From positions 62,001 to 126,000 of the forward strand of contig CALVXG010000006.1 in the NCBI GenBank assembly GCA_944368925.1: DNA of 64,000 nucleotides. The letters are read 5' to 3'. The position numbers and the translations under genes are program-made. Of this stretch, positions 41,992-52,068 are shown piece by piece. This DNA is from an uncultured Clostridia bacterium (GTDB taxonomy: Bacteria > Bacillota > Clostridia > Christensenellales > Borkfalkiaceae). Position 1 is the first letter of the stretch. Each line of letters begins with the position of its first letter. The notes beneath the pieces are model-generated. The model made no database searches. It had not been told where the DNA came from and worked only from the letters and a program-made list of their open reading frames with translations.

Positions 41992-43419
41992 ATGTTTGAT
42001 GCGATCATCATCGGCGGCGGCGTGATCGGCGCGATGTGCGCAAGGGAGCTGACCGCGTACCGTCTTAAAGTGGCGGTGGCGGAAGCGGCGGACGATGTCT
42101 GTGCAGGTGCGAGCAAGGCGAACAGCGGCATCGTGCATGCGGGGTTTGACGCGCCGTGCGGTTCAAAGAAAGCGAAGTTCAACGTGGAAGGCAACCGCAG
42201 AATGGAGCAGGTGTGCAAGGAGCTGGGGGTGCGGTATGAAAACAATGGCTCTCTGGTCGTGGCGCACGGGGCCGAGGAGGAGCAAAAACTTCGCGAACTA
42301 TACGAGCGCGGTCTCGAAAACGGTGTAACGGGTCTGCAAATTCTGGACAAAACGGCATTGGCGCGGCTGGAAGAAAATCTTGCGGAGGACGTGACGTCGG
42401 GGCTGTATGCGCCTACGGGCGGGATCGTCTGTCCCTTTCAGCTGACCATAGCGGCAATCGGAAATGCGATGGATAACGGGGCGCAGCTGTTTCCTTCGTT
42501 TGCCGTATGTGCGGCAAAAAGAACGGAGAGCGGCTGGCAGATCGCGGCAAAAGACGGCAGGGTACTGGAAGGGAAGGTCGTTCTAAATTGTGCCGGTTAT
42601 GGTTCGGCGCAGGTTGCGCGCCTGTTCGGGGACGCGTCGTTTGAAATACGGGCGCGGAAGGGCGAGTATATGCTGCTCGACAAGTCGTGCAAAGGATTTG
42701 TGCGGCACACGGTTTTCGGTCTTCCCACGGCGGCAGGGAAGGGCGTATTGGTTTCACCGACGGCGGACGGAAACATCCTGGTGGGGCCTACGTCCGTGGA
42801 AGAAGATACATACGATACTTCCGTGCGGCGGGAAGGGTTTGATCAGATCCGCGAAAAGGCGGACGCGATGCTGAAAAACATTCCCTACCGCGAGGTGATC
42901 ACGTCGTTCGCGGGAGTTCGCGCGTACAGCAGCCGCCATGATTTTATCATCGGAGAGAGCGAATATGCGGAGGGCCTCTTTCATGCGGCGGGGATAGAAT
43001 CGCCGGGGCTGACCGCATCGCCTGCGATCGGGCGGTATCTGGCGGAGGCGGTCGCAGATCGCCTGCACGCAAAGAAGAATGCGGAATTTCATCCCGAAAG
43101 GAAGAGCGCGGAATGGTTCAGACAGCTGAGCCGCGAAGCGCAGAACGAGATCATACGTAAAGAATCCGCGTACGGGCGGATCGTTTGCAGGTGCGAGGAA
43201 GTGACGCTCGGCGAAATTTTGCAGGCGCTGCGGCAGAACCCGCGGGCGCACACCATCGACGGGGTAAAGCTGCGGACGCGGGCGGGCATGGGAAGGTGTC
43301 AGGGCGGATTTTGTCAGCCGTCCGTATTCAATCTTCTCATGAAAGAGTACGGATACCGCGCGGAAGAGGTGACGAAAAACGGCGGGAAATCGTTTGTGAT
43401 CACGGGAGGTGAGATCTGA
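41992..43419 (+). CDS. GlpA-like FAD-dependent glycerol-3-phosphate dehydrogenase/oxidase with BFD-type 2Fe-2S domain
   Basis: A 475-residue flavoprotein: FAD motif AIIIGGGVIGAMCARELTAY, the DAO-type body (ASKANSGIVHAGFDAPCGSKKAKF), and a C-terminal BFD-like domain with CRCEEVT and GRCQGGFC, four cysteines for a [2Fe-2S] cluster. This is the anaerobic GlpA-type layout also found in clostridial three-gene clusters that oxidise glycerol 3-phosphate to dihydroxyacetone phosphate. AGGAGG precedes the ATG. It overlaps the next gene by one base (TGATG) and lies behind the attenuator. Confidence 0.9.
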   Translation: MFDAIIIGGGVIGAMCARELTAYRLKVAVAEAADDVCAGASKANSGIVHAGFDAPCGSKKAKFNVEGNRRMEQVCKELGVRYENNGSLVVAHGAEEEQKLRELYERGLENGVTGLQILDKTALARLEENLAEDVTSGLYAPTGGIVCPFQLTIAAIGNAMDNGAQLFPSFAVCAAKRTESGWQIAAKDGRVLEGKVVLNCAGYGSAQVARLFGDASFEIRARKGEYMLLDKSCKGFVRHTVFGLPTAAGKGVLVSPTADGNILVGPTSVEEDTYDTSVRREGFDQIREKADAMLKNIPYREVITSFAGVRAYSSRHDFIIGESEYAEGLFHAAGIESPGLTASPAIGRYLAEAVADRLHAKKNAEFHPERKSAEWFRQLSREAQNEIIRKESAYGRIVCRCEEVTLGEILQALRQNPRAHTIDGVKLRTRAGMGRCQGGFCQPSVFNLLMKEYGYRAEEVTKNGGKSFVITGGEI

Positions 43420-44663
43420 TGGAGCGCGATCTTGTGATTATCGGGGGAGGCCCTGCGGGACTTGCGGCGGCGGTCGCGGCGTACGATGCGGGCGTACACG
43501 ACGTTTTGGTGATCGAGCGGGAAGCAAAGCCGGGCGGCGTTTTAAAGCAATGTATTCACAACGGATTCGGGCTGACGCGGTTCAAAGAGAGCATGACGGG
43601 GCCTGAATATGCGGCGAGGTTTGTCAAAGAAACGCAGGCACGTGGCATTGAAATCATGACGAATACCTTTGTCGTCGATCTTACGGCAGACAAAACGGTG
43701 ACCTGCCGCAACGAGAGCGGGATCTTTACCGTCCGTGCAAAGGCGGTGATCCTTGCGATGGGCTGCCGCGAACGCAGCAAGGGCGCTCTGAACATAGCAG
43801 GGACGCGCCCTGCGGGGTTATTCAGCGCGGGGACGGCGCAGAAATTCGTCAACGTGTACGGGCTTTTGCCCGGGAAGCGGGTGGTGATCCTCGGTTCGGG
43901 AGACATCGGTCTCATCATGGCGCGCCGTCTGACGCTGGAAGGCGCAAAGGTGGAGTGCGTGTGCGAGATCATGCCGCATTCGAGCGGACTGCGCAGGAAC
44001 ATCGCGCAATGCCTGGACGATTTCGGCATTCCGTTGTATCTGGAGCATACCGTTACGGAAATTCACGGAAAGGAGCGCGTGGAAGGCGTCACGATCATGC
44101 GGGTAGATGAGCAGAAGCAGCCCGTGGAAGGGACGGAGCGCTATGTGCCCTGTGACACGGTGCTCTTTTCGGTGGGCCTGATTCCCGAAAACGAGCTGAC
44201 CAAACGTGCGGGGATCGCTTTGGATCCGCGTACGAAAGGGGCGTTCGTCGACGGTTCGCGCGAGACGCAGGCGGAAGGGATTTTTGCGTGCGGCAACGTT
44301 CTGCATGTACACGATCTTGTCGATTTCGTTTCGGAGGAAGCGGAGATCGCGGGGATCGGCGCCGCCGAATACATACGGGGCGGGCAGCGCGCGAAAGAAT
44401 ATGTTCCCGCCGCGGCGGGCGAGAACGTAACGTACGTTCTGCCGCAGCGGGTGGACGCTTCGGCGCAAAGGGTGCAGAAGATTTATTTTCGGGTGCGTTC
44501 GGTCATGCGGAACGCGGTGATCAAAGTGCAGGCGGGCGCATATGAAAAACGCATCAGAAAGCCTGCCGTGGCGCCGGGGGAGATGGAACATATTCTCTTG
44601 CCTGCGGGAGTTTGCGGCGGGGTAAAAGAGGTGCGCATCGATGTCTTGGCGGCGGAGGAATAA
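43419..44663 (+). CDS. FAD-dependent pyridine nucleotide-disulfide oxidoreductase-type protein of glp operon
   Basis: A 414-residue two-dinucleotide-fold protein: FAD motif VIIGGGPAGLAAAVAA, CIHNGFGL near residue 45, an NAD(P) motif VVILGSGDIGLIMARRL and a late FAD contact EGIFACGNVLHVHDLVDFV. In this conserved cluster it sits between a GlpA-like protein and a DUF1667 protein, so it probably passes electrons from the GlpA-like flavin and 2Fe-2S cluster to NAD or another carrier. It replaces the GlpB role of enterobacteria by position, not by close sequence. Confidence 0.88.
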   Translation: MERDLVIIGGGPAGLAAAVAAYDAGVHDVLVIEREAKPGGVLKQCIHNGFGLTRFKESMTGPEYAARFVKETQARGIEIMTNTFVVDLTADKTVTCRNESGIFTVRAKAVILAMGCRERSKGALNIAGTRPAGLFSAGTAQKFVNVYGLLPGKRVVILGSGDIGLIMARRLTLEGAKVECVCEIMPHSSGLRRNIAQCLDDFGIPLYLEHTVTEIHGKERVEGVTIMRVDEQKQPVEGTERYVPCDTVLFSVGLIPENELTKRAGIALDPRTKGAFVDGSRETQAEGIFACGNVLHVHDLVDFVSEEAEIAGIGAAEYIRGGQRAKEYVPAAAGENVTYVLPQRVDASAQRVQKIYFRVRSVMRNAVIKVQAGAYEKRIRKPAVAPGEMEHILLPAGVCGGVKEVRIDVLAAEE

Positions 44664-44665
44664 GT

Positions 44666-45037
44666 ATGGAAGAGAAAAAAATGATCTGCATCGAATGCCC
44701 GCGCGGGTGTGAGCTTACCGTGCGTACGGACGGAAAAAGCGTGGACGTGAGCGGAAATTTTTGCCCGAGGGGCAAAAAATATGCGCAAGCGGAAGTGGTG
44801 TGTCCGCGCCGCATACTGACGAGCACGGTGCGTGCGCGTTACGGAATGATTCCCGTGCGGACGGACGGGGAGATTAAGAAAAGTGAAATTTTCCGATGGA
44901 TGGAGAGGATCCGCGCGATGCGGATCGACCGCGACGTAAAGCAGGGAGAGGTTCTCTTGACGGACGACGACGAGGGGATCCGCCTGATCGCGACGGCGTC
45001 TTATCGGAACGAGGAGGGTGACAATGCTGCATTTTGA
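44666..45037 (+). CDS. DUF1667 protein with Cys motifs
   Basis: A 123-residue protein. ATG 44666 follows GGAGGA by about seven bases, immediately after the previous stop. The N-terminus has CIECPRGCEL and GNFCPRGKKYAQAEVVCPRR, five cysteines typical of DUF1667 proteins, which always accompany these two flavoproteins. It may hold a metal or Fe-S centre and serve as the third subunit of the glycerol-3-phosphate oxidising complex. No experiment-based role can be read from sequence. Its end overlaps glpP by 14 bases. Confidence 0.85.
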   Translation: MEEKKMICIECPRGCELTVRTDGKSVDVSGNFCPRGKKYAQAEVVCPRRILTSTVRARYGMIPVRTDGEIKKSEIFRWMERIRAMRIDRDVKQGEVLLTDDDEGIRLIATASYRNEEGDNAAF

Positions 45038-45569
45038 AAATCCCGTGATCGCGGCCGTGCGCAGCCGCGCGCAGTTGGAGCAGGCGATGCTTTCCCGTGC
45101 GGAAACGGTGTTTGTGCTCAGGAGCAATCTTCTGGAAATCGGGAGCATAGCGGAGAACAAGCGGGGGAAGCGCATCTTTATTCACGCTGATATGTGCGAG
45201 GGGATCGGAAAAGACAAATACGGGTTTGCGTATCTCAAAGAAAAGGGGATCGACGGGATCATCAGCACGAAAATAAGCTGTATTCTTGCGGCAAAGCAAG
45301 TTGGACTGCATACGGTACACCGCTTTTTTCTGATCGATTCGGCGTCCGTGCAGACGGCGCTGGAAGGTGCGGCGGCGTCCCGTCCCGACTGCGCCGAAGT
45401 GATGCCCGGCGTGGTGGCGAAGGAGATCGCGCGTTTCCGCAAAGACCTCGACGGTGGCGTCGCGCTGATCGCGGGCGGATTGATTGAGAGCAAGCAGGAC
45501 GTCATCGCGGCTCTGAAAGCGGGTGCCGATGCCGTCTCTGCGGGAAAACAGGAACTTTGGAACGAATGA
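45024..45569 (+). CDS. glpP: Glycerol-3-phosphate-responsive antiterminator GlpP
   Basis: A 181-residue TIM-barrel-like GlpP. ATG 45024 has GAGGAGGG six bases upstream. Diagnostic stretches are NPVIAAVRS near the start, FIHADMCEGIGKDKYGF, GIISTK, LIDSAS, AEVMPGVV and ALIAGGLIESKQDVIAALKAGADAVS; the last two hold a phosphate-binding-like loop. GlpP binds leader RNA when glycerol 3-phosphate is present and allows transcription past a terminator. Here it is the last gene of the operon whose leader carries such a hairpin, making a positive loop. Confidence 0.94.
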   Translation: MLHFENPVIAAVRSRAQLEQAMLSRAETVFVLRSNLLEIGSIAENKRGKRIFIHADMCEGIGKDKYGFAYLKEKGIDGIISTKISCILAAKQVGLHTVHRFFLIDSASVQTALEGAAASRPDCAEVMPGVVAKEIARFRKDLDGGVALIAGGLIESKQDVIAALKAGADAVSAGKQELWNE

Positions 45570-45590
45570 GAAATTGCACTTTTGTAAACA

Positions 45591-45827
45591 CAAAGCCGCC
45601 GCGCGCGGCGGCTTTGCAATGACAGCAAAAGGCCGCCTGCAAATTTTTTTGCAGGCGGCCTTTATTTTATGAACAAACCCAGTAAAGAACATCGGCCGCA
45701 AAAAGTACGGGAAAGCCGTATATCCGAAACAAACTGTTTGCCGATTGCCGCAAAAACGGCGGCAATCGGCATTTTTTGCAGGAAAGCAGGCGGGAGTGCG
45801 CACGATCGTGCGCCCTCCCGCCTGCTT
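45591..45827. terminator. Cluster of four hairpins between convergent glpP and WYL genes
   Basis: In order: a 26-base perfect palindrome (45591-45616); a 16-bp stem with TTTT loop followed by ATTTTA (45628-45668); a 12-bp stem followed by TTTTTT (45739-45777); and a long stem (13 outer bp, 45784-45796 with 45815-45827, around an inner 16-base palindrome) that would end minus-strand transcription. No gene is seen in 45570-45860. Confidence 0.88.
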
Positions 45828-45860
45828 ATATTATGGAGAGCAAACGCGCAAAAAAGCATA

Positions 45861-46784
45861 TCAGCAGTACAATTCCAGCAATTTTTGCGCGCGCGTTTTC
45901 AGTTCGTCGGCAAGGTATGCGGGTTCCAGAACGCGGATGCCGTCGCCGAAAGCGAGCAATTTGGAAAGGAGCACGTCGCCGCCGGGGAGAGTGGCGGAAG
46001 CGTAAAAGCAGCCGTTTTCTTCGCGGATATTGTCCATTCCCAGCCATTCTTCGAGGTCGGGCAGGGCTTTTTCGCTGACCGAAAGGCGCAGTTGGATCAG
46101 CTCGGTGTTGGCGAAATTGAATTTCAGCGGCAGATTGTTTTTGTCGAATTCTCTTTTTGTAAAGGTTTCCCCCGTGTTGCGCGCGCTTCGTATCCTTCCG
46201 ATACGGAACAAGCGGAAGTCGTTGCGGGTTCTGCACCACGCGTATACATACCATATATTTTGTTTATAAACAAGCAGATGGGGTTCGACGGTGCGTCGGG
46301 TCTGCTGGCCGCTTCGGTCGGTGTAGAGCATATCCAGGCAAAGGCAATTTTCGATGGCGTTTTCGAAGACCTGCAATTTATCCGAAAAGTCGTACGCATC
46401 GCCCCAGGTGCCGCTGTCCACGAGGATGTTGCCCGAAACGCTCAGATCGCGGCTGCCCGACTTTTGCTGCATGCCGAGCTTTTCCAGCGCAGATTTGACG
46501 GGTTCGGTGGGAAGTTGTTCGTAGAGGGCGCTCAAAGCGTTGACGGAAGCCGCCAATTCTTCTTTTGTAAAAAAGTTTTCGGGGAGGCGGTAGGTATCGG
46601 GCAGGAATATTCCGCCGTTGCGCCCGCGTATAATATCCAAAGGAACGCCCGAAACAATCAGTTCTTCCACATATCTGTAAATGCTCCGTTCCGAAACGCC
46701 GTTTTCTCTTGCGAGCGTCGCCGCACTGACTTTCCGTACTTTTAAAAGACGGAATAGTATTTTTACCATCGCCTGAAATTTCAT
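45861..46784 (-). CDS. WYL-domain transcriptional regulator (YafY/DeoR-like)
   Basis: A 307-residue protein with an N-terminal HTH_11 domain (VSAATLARENGVSERSIYRYVEEL, GGIFLPDTYRLP) and a C-terminal WYL domain (VEPHLLVYKQNIWYVYAWCRTRNDFRLFRIGRI). WYL proteins bind nucleic acids or small ligands and often control a divergent gene. The divergent gene here encodes a small protein of unknown function, and a TGACA-N5-TGTCA dyad lies between them. Confidence 0.92.
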   Translation of the reverse strand: MKFQAMVKILFRLLKVRKVSAATLARENGVSERSIYRYVEELIVSGVPLDIIRGRNGGIFLPDTYRLPENFFTKEELAASVNALSALYEQLPTEPVKSALEKLGMQQKSGSRDLSVSGNILVDSGTWGDAYDFSDKLQVFENAIENCLCLDMLYTDRSGQQTRRTVEPHLLVYKQNIWYVYAWCRTRNDFRLFRIGRIRSARNTGETFTKREFDKNNLPLKFNFANTELIQLRLSVSEKALPDLEEWLGMDNIREENGCFYASATLPGGDVLLSKLLAFGDGIRVLEPAYLADELKTRAQKLLELYC

Positions 46785-46825
46785 GGTTTTCGCCTCGAAT
46801 ATTTTTTAAATTATTTTAATATATA

Positions 46826-46858
46826 TGACAATATCTGTCAAGTATTATGCGCTATAAT
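46826..46858 (+). promoter_or_regulatory. Dyad and -10 box between WYL regulator and small gene
   Basis: TGACA-N5-TGTCA (46826-46840) lies just upstream of a TATAAT -10 box (46853-46858), covering the region where the -35 box would be. It is well placed to be the operator of the WYL protein. Confidence 0.65.
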
Positions 46859-46889
46859 ACGTTTGAAAAGAATGAATGGAGGAGAAAAA

Positions 46890-47324
46890 ATGCGGATTTT
46901 GACCAAATTATTCAAAAAGAAGGTACGCGAAGCGGTGCAGATCGGGCAGAAAAAAGAATATCGTGTGAAGCGTTGCGACGTACCCGCGGGTAAACCCGTG
47001 TTTTCGCCCGTATGGCGCGGCAGGGAAGCGGAAAGAAGTGTTGCGGCGAGGGAAAAAGGCTGGGAGAAACTGCTTCGCATTGTGAAACTTGCGCAGAGCC
47101 GCGAAAGCGGGGACAAGCCTTTTTATTCGGACATTTTGTCCGAAAAAGTGCGCGGGGAGATTTGCATGCCGCGCGTGAATACAGATCGGTGCGGGAGCGC
47201 AGACATCGGAAAGAACGTGCGTGCGGAAGAGGAAAAAAATGTGTTTTCGGACGATTTTTTCTGCGGGCTGGCGTCCCTGCGCGGACTGAACGTAGAGGAG
47301 CGCGGCTTTAAAGGACGCGGATAA
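46890..47324 (+). CDS. Hypothetical basic protein
   Basis: A 144-residue protein I do not recognise. ATG 46890 follows GGAGGAG by five bases. It starts with a basic amphipathic stretch MRILTKLFKKKVREAVQ, has KKEYRVKRCDVPAGKPVFSPVW, a helix KGWEKLLRIVKLAQSR, three scattered cysteines and no membrane span. The good ribosome site, its -10 box and the divergent WYL regulator support a real gene. It could be a small DNA- or membrane-associated protein; nothing more can be said. Confidence 0.65.
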   Translation: MRILTKLFKKKVREAVQIGQKKEYRVKRCDVPAGKPVFSPVWRGREAERSVAAREKGWEKLLRIVKLAQSRESGDKPFYSDILSEKVRGEICMPRVNTDRCGSADIGKNVRAEEEKNVFSDDFFCGLASLRGLNVEERGFKGRG

Positions 47325-47384
47325 AGTTAAGTATATATTATAGCATCTATAAGTTTTATGAATAGATCGAAATAAATAAAAATG

Positions 47385-48782
<1,398 letters not shown>

Positions 48783-48828
48783 CGGATGGCTTATAACCGA
48801 AAGAGGTAAATTTTTCGGATTATAACAG

Positions 48829-48909
48829 ACGGCGGCACAGACAAAACAGTCTTGCCGCCGTTTTTATTTAAAAAAACGGCAGAGCCCGCAAAATTGCGGG
48901 CTCTGCCGT
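48829..48909. terminator. Terminator after gdhA and a second opposing hairpin
   Basis: A 9-bp plus 4-bp stem (48829-48861) followed by TTTTTATTT ends gdhA. A 16-bp perfect stem (48876-48891 with 48894-48909) is flanked by AAAAAA on its left, so it would terminate minus-strand transcription. In the 337-base gap 48783-49119 I see no gene; 48910-49065 is featureless. Confidence 0.88.
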
Positions 48910-49069
48910 CCGATTATTTAAAGAACAATACCGAACGGTCTTGCTTTTTGCAAGGCACGGCCGGCGTTTTTAAACGGCTGCCTGCGTCCGTTTTTTTGAG
49001 AAATGCGAAGGGAAAAGAGTTCGCACGGGGTGTGGAGAAGAAATTTCGGGGGAAATGGAATGCAAGGGT

Positions 49070-49098
49070 TTGACTTATGAAAGCTGGAGTATTATAAT
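49070..49098 (+). promoter_or_regulatory. Sigma-A promoter for M28 peptidase gene
   Basis: TTGACT (49070-49075), 17 bases, TATAAT (49093-49098). Confidence 0.85.
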
Positions 49099-49119
49099 AC
49101 CCGAAAGGAGTGAATGCAA

Positions 49120-51141
49120 ATGATAGAGAAAAGGCGGGGCGGCATGACGGCCGAAGAGTTTTTGGATTTATTCGAGAAGTCTGCAAAGGAGCTGGACGTA
49201 GGGTATTCGTACGCGTTGGCGCGGGATCTGGAGCAATTTCGCAGCGATCCTGAGCTGGGGTATCGGACGGCGGGCAGCCGTGCGGAATTTGACGCGGGGG
49301 AATTTTTGTACCGCAAAATGAGTGAGATGGGTCTGAAGACGGAAAAGCACGCGGTTGTTTTGGACGGCTGGGAGTTTGGCGGTGCGACTTTGACGTATTC
49401 GACGCAGGACGGAGAGAGAACGATACGGTTAGGCGGGTATCAGACGGAGCTGGAAGTCAAAGATCTGAAGACCGAGCTTGTGGATGCGGGCAAGGGGACG
49501 GAGAAAGACTTTTTAAAGACGGACGTGCGCGGGAAGATTGCCCTGATACGGATCAACCAGCGCGACGAATGGTGGATCAACTATCCTGCATGCCAGGCGC
49601 ATTTAGCGGGGGCGGCGGCGGTGATCGCGGTGCAGGACAAGGGATACGGAGAAGTGGACCCTGCGGCGCTGAACACGCAGGATATCTGCGGGCTTCCGAA
49701 CGCGCCCGCGTTTTCGATGTCGAAGGCGGACATGGCGGCGGTTTTGGCGGAGATGAAGAAGGGCAGGCTGGAAGTGACGCTGAACGCGCAGTCCAGGGTG
49801 CGGGAGAAAGTGACGACGTACAACATTGTGGGAATGATTCCCGGGCAGACCTCGCAGATGATCGCGGTATCGGCGCATTATGATTCGTATTTTCATGGTT
49901 TTGAAGACGACAACTGCGGGGTTTCGATGATGCTGTCGTTGGCGCAGGCGCTGTTGAAGTCGGGGTACAAACCGCAGAAGACGCTGGTGTTCATCGCGTT
50001 TGCGGCGGAGGAATGGGGCAAGATCAATTCCCGTTACGACTGGTCGGCGGGAGCGTATGCGGAGATGACGCAGGGGCAGAACGATTGGCGGGGCAGGATG
50101 ATTGCGGACATAAACCTCGAACTTCCCGCGATTGCGCACGGGAAGAAGCATTATATCCGCAGCGTCTACGAATACAAGCATTTTTTGCGGGATTTTCTGA
50201 AAAACCCGAAGGGGTTTGACGAATATTATCCGGAAGGAGCGGACGTAGTATGTCCCGTACAGACGTGGTCGGACGATTTTTCCATGGCGATCAACGGAGT
50301 GCCGTCGCTGGTCAACGAATTTTCGACGGGGAGTTTCATGGAGACGCATTATCATTCGCAGTTTGACGATGACACGTCCTACGATGCGCGGATCTATTAT
50401 TTTCATCACCGCATGTATTTGCGGCTTTTGCTGGCGTTTGACCGTTGTGCGCTCCCGCCGATGGATTTTTCCACGCGGATACGGCGTCTGATGCGCAGCG
50501 TGAAGGGCGAGAATGCAGAGACGGCGGCGGCGCAAGAGTTGTTCCGTGCGGGAGAGACGGCGGAGGAGACGGCGGAGGAACTGTACGAAATGATCTGTGC
50601 GGTGAACGATTCCAAGCAGCCGCAGGAGCGGGAAAGCGTAGCAGGAGCGGTGATTTTGGACGCGTTCAAGTACTGTGAAGACAGTTTTGTGGCGCTGGAC
50701 TGGTATGAAAAGTCTGTTTTTCCACACGAGAATGCGCAGAAGAACATCGAATATATGCAGCGCGCGGTGGCGGCGCTGGAAGAAGGCGACGCGGACGGAG
50801 CGAAGTGTGCGATGGTCGAAGTGGACGACAACAGTTATGCGGAAGCGTTTGCGCGCGGCGTGACGTCCTATTTTACGGCGCGGGCGCTGACGGATCGCGG
50901 GACTTGGGGAAGCGGCAGGCTGACGGGGCACATCGATCTGTTCGGGGTGATGCGCGCAGTGATGGGTAAGAGCAAGGAAGAGGATCCGGATTTTACGTTT
51001 GAGAAAGAGGAACTGACGGTAAAGATCGCCGTGGAGCGGAAGAATCTGCAATACATTCTGGAAGCGGAGACGGCGCGGCTTAAAAAATTGACGCAGAAAT
51101 TACAAGGAGCGATGATCGCCGTAGAGGCGTTGGACCGATAA
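49120..51141 (+). CDS. M28-family metallopeptidase with PA-type insert
   Basis: A 673-residue protein without a signal peptide. ATG 49120 lies nine bases after AAAGGAG; ATG 49114 is too close. A PA-like domain (about 75-225) is inserted before the M28 core, whose two-zinc ligands are all visible: H253 in SAHYDS, D264 in FEDDN, E297/E298 in AAEEWG, D330 in IADINLE, and H410 or H412 in ETHYHSQFD. The C-terminal 220 residues are helical. It is likely a cytoplasmic aminopeptidase or dipeptidase-like enzyme. A GNAT gene follows after two bases. Confidence 0.9.
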   Translation: MIEKRRGGMTAEEFLDLFEKSAKELDVGYSYALARDLEQFRSDPELGYRTAGSRAEFDAGEFLYRKMSEMGLKTEKHAVVLDGWEFGGATLTYSTQDGERTIRLGGYQTELEVKDLKTELVDAGKGTEKDFLKTDVRGKIALIRINQRDEWWINYPACQAHLAGAAAVIAVQDKGYGEVDPAALNTQDICGLPNAPAFSMSKADMAAVLAEMKKGRLEVTLNAQSRVREKVTTYNIVGMIPGQTSQMIAVSAHYDSYFHGFEDDNCGVSMMLSLAQALLKSGYKPQKTLVFIAFAAEEWGKINSRYDWSAGAYAEMTQGQNDWRGRMIADINLELPAIAHGKKHYIRSVYEYKHFLRDFLKNPKGFDEYYPEGADVVCPVQTWSDDFSMAINGVPSLVNEFSTGSFMETHYHSQFDDDTSYDARIYYFHHRMYLRLLLAFDRCALPPMDFSTRIRRLMRSVKGENAETAAAQELFRAGETAEETAEELYEMICAVNDSKQPQERESVAGAVILDAFKYCEDSFVALDWYEKSVFPHENAQKNIEYMQRAVAALEEGDADGAKCAMVEVDDNSYAEAFARGVTSYFTARALTDRGTWGSGRLTGHIDLFGVMRAVMGKSKEEDPDFTFEKEELTVKIAVERKNLQYILEAETARLKKLTQKLQGAMIAVEALDR

Positions 51142-51143
51142 TT

Positions 51144-51782
51144 ATGGAAATAAGCGATTTACACCGATTGCGAAGGGAAGATTTTGGCGCGGTCATAGAG
51201 ACGTTGACCGAATGTTTTTTTGAGGATCCGCTGTATCGGGCGCTGATACCGGAGCGCGCGCAGCGCAGGGAGATCTTGCCGGAGGTATTCGATTGCGACG
51301 CGAACGAGCTCGCGCAATATTGCGACATGTACGCGGACTCGCCGCAGGTGAACGGTCTGATCATGTTGGAAGATCCTGCAGAGCACAAGGGAGTGCGCAA
51401 ATACCTTGCCGAGCGGTATTTTGCGTATCTGACGGAACAGCGGCTGATCGAAGACGACGAGACAGGCGAGATCGCGGAGCATTTCCGTCGGGCGAAGGAG
51501 TACCTTTCCTCCGATTGGGTGGCCAAAGCGGGGAAGAACACGATCCACATCGTATATTTTGCGGTGCGCAAGGCTTTTCACGGCAAGGGCTTGGCACACA
51601 GGCTGATCGCGCCCGTTCTCGAATATGCGGACAAAAACGGCATCCAGGTCGCTTTGGAAACGCACAACGCGGCGAATCTGGATATGTACCGCCATTACGG
51701 CTTTGAAATTTTCGACCGCATCTGCGGTGATTTCGATCTGTGTGAATATTGCCTGCTGCGCCGTCCGAACGGCAAGGGTTGA
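51144..51782 (+). CDS. GNAT-family N-acetyltransferase
   Basis: A 212-residue GCN5-related acetyltransferase. The acetyl-CoA loop is V-R-K-A-F-H-G-K-G-L-A (near residue 145), following the strand HIVYFAV; the closing helix NAANLDMYRHYGFE is typical. The acceptor is unknown. It starts two bases after the M28 peptidase stop and probably is coupled to it; the pair may treat peptides or amino acids, though no substrate can be deduced. Confidence 0.9.
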   Translation: MEISDLHRLRREDFGAVIETLTECFFEDPLYRALIPERAQRREILPEVFDCDANELAQYCDMYADSPQVNGLIMLEDPAEHKGVRKYLAERYFAYLTEQRLIEDDETGEIAEHFRRAKEYLSSDWVAKAGKNTIHIVYFAVRKAFHGKGLAHRLIAPVLEYADKNGIQVALETHNAANLDMYRHYGFEIFDRICGDFDLCEYCLLRRPNGKG

Positions 51783-51846
51783 ACGGAAAAACGCAGAACG
51801 TATCCCTCTTTTTGCGTCGAAAGCGCATTGAAACGGTACATATGAT

Positions 51847-51948
51847 TTTGCGCCGCACCTTATTGGGTGCGGCGCAAAGTATACCTTGCGGGCATGGGTA
51901 AAAATGCAAAACAAGTATTTTACTTTGCCTGCCGAAGGGGGTATAATA
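51847..51948 (+). promoter_or_regulatory. Hairpin after GNAT gene and promoter of cupin/CMD operon
   Basis: A 13-bp perfect hairpin (51847-51859 with 51866-51878) lacks a T run. It is followed by TTTACT (51920-51925), 17 bases, TATAAT (51943-51948). The leader to ATG 52069 is about 115 bases; I see no riboswitch in it. Confidence 0.78.
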
Positions 51949-52068
51949 AAGATACAAAAGGCGTACGGCGGGGCCCGTACAGACAGGCGAAAGAAGTGTG
52001 CGGGGGCCACCCGTTTGGTATAAAAGAAAACGGGGTATCTGTTGAAAGAGAGGAAAGGAGGAAGCGGT

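Noticed and set aside
45591-45827. A CRISPR-like or REP array from the clustered palindromes
   Set aside because: The hairpins have different sequences and spacing; they are individual terminators rather than repeats.
48876-48909. A minus-strand gene ended by the 16-bp hairpin
   Set aside because: No minus-strand frame between here and 49119 has a ribosome site or protein-like composition.
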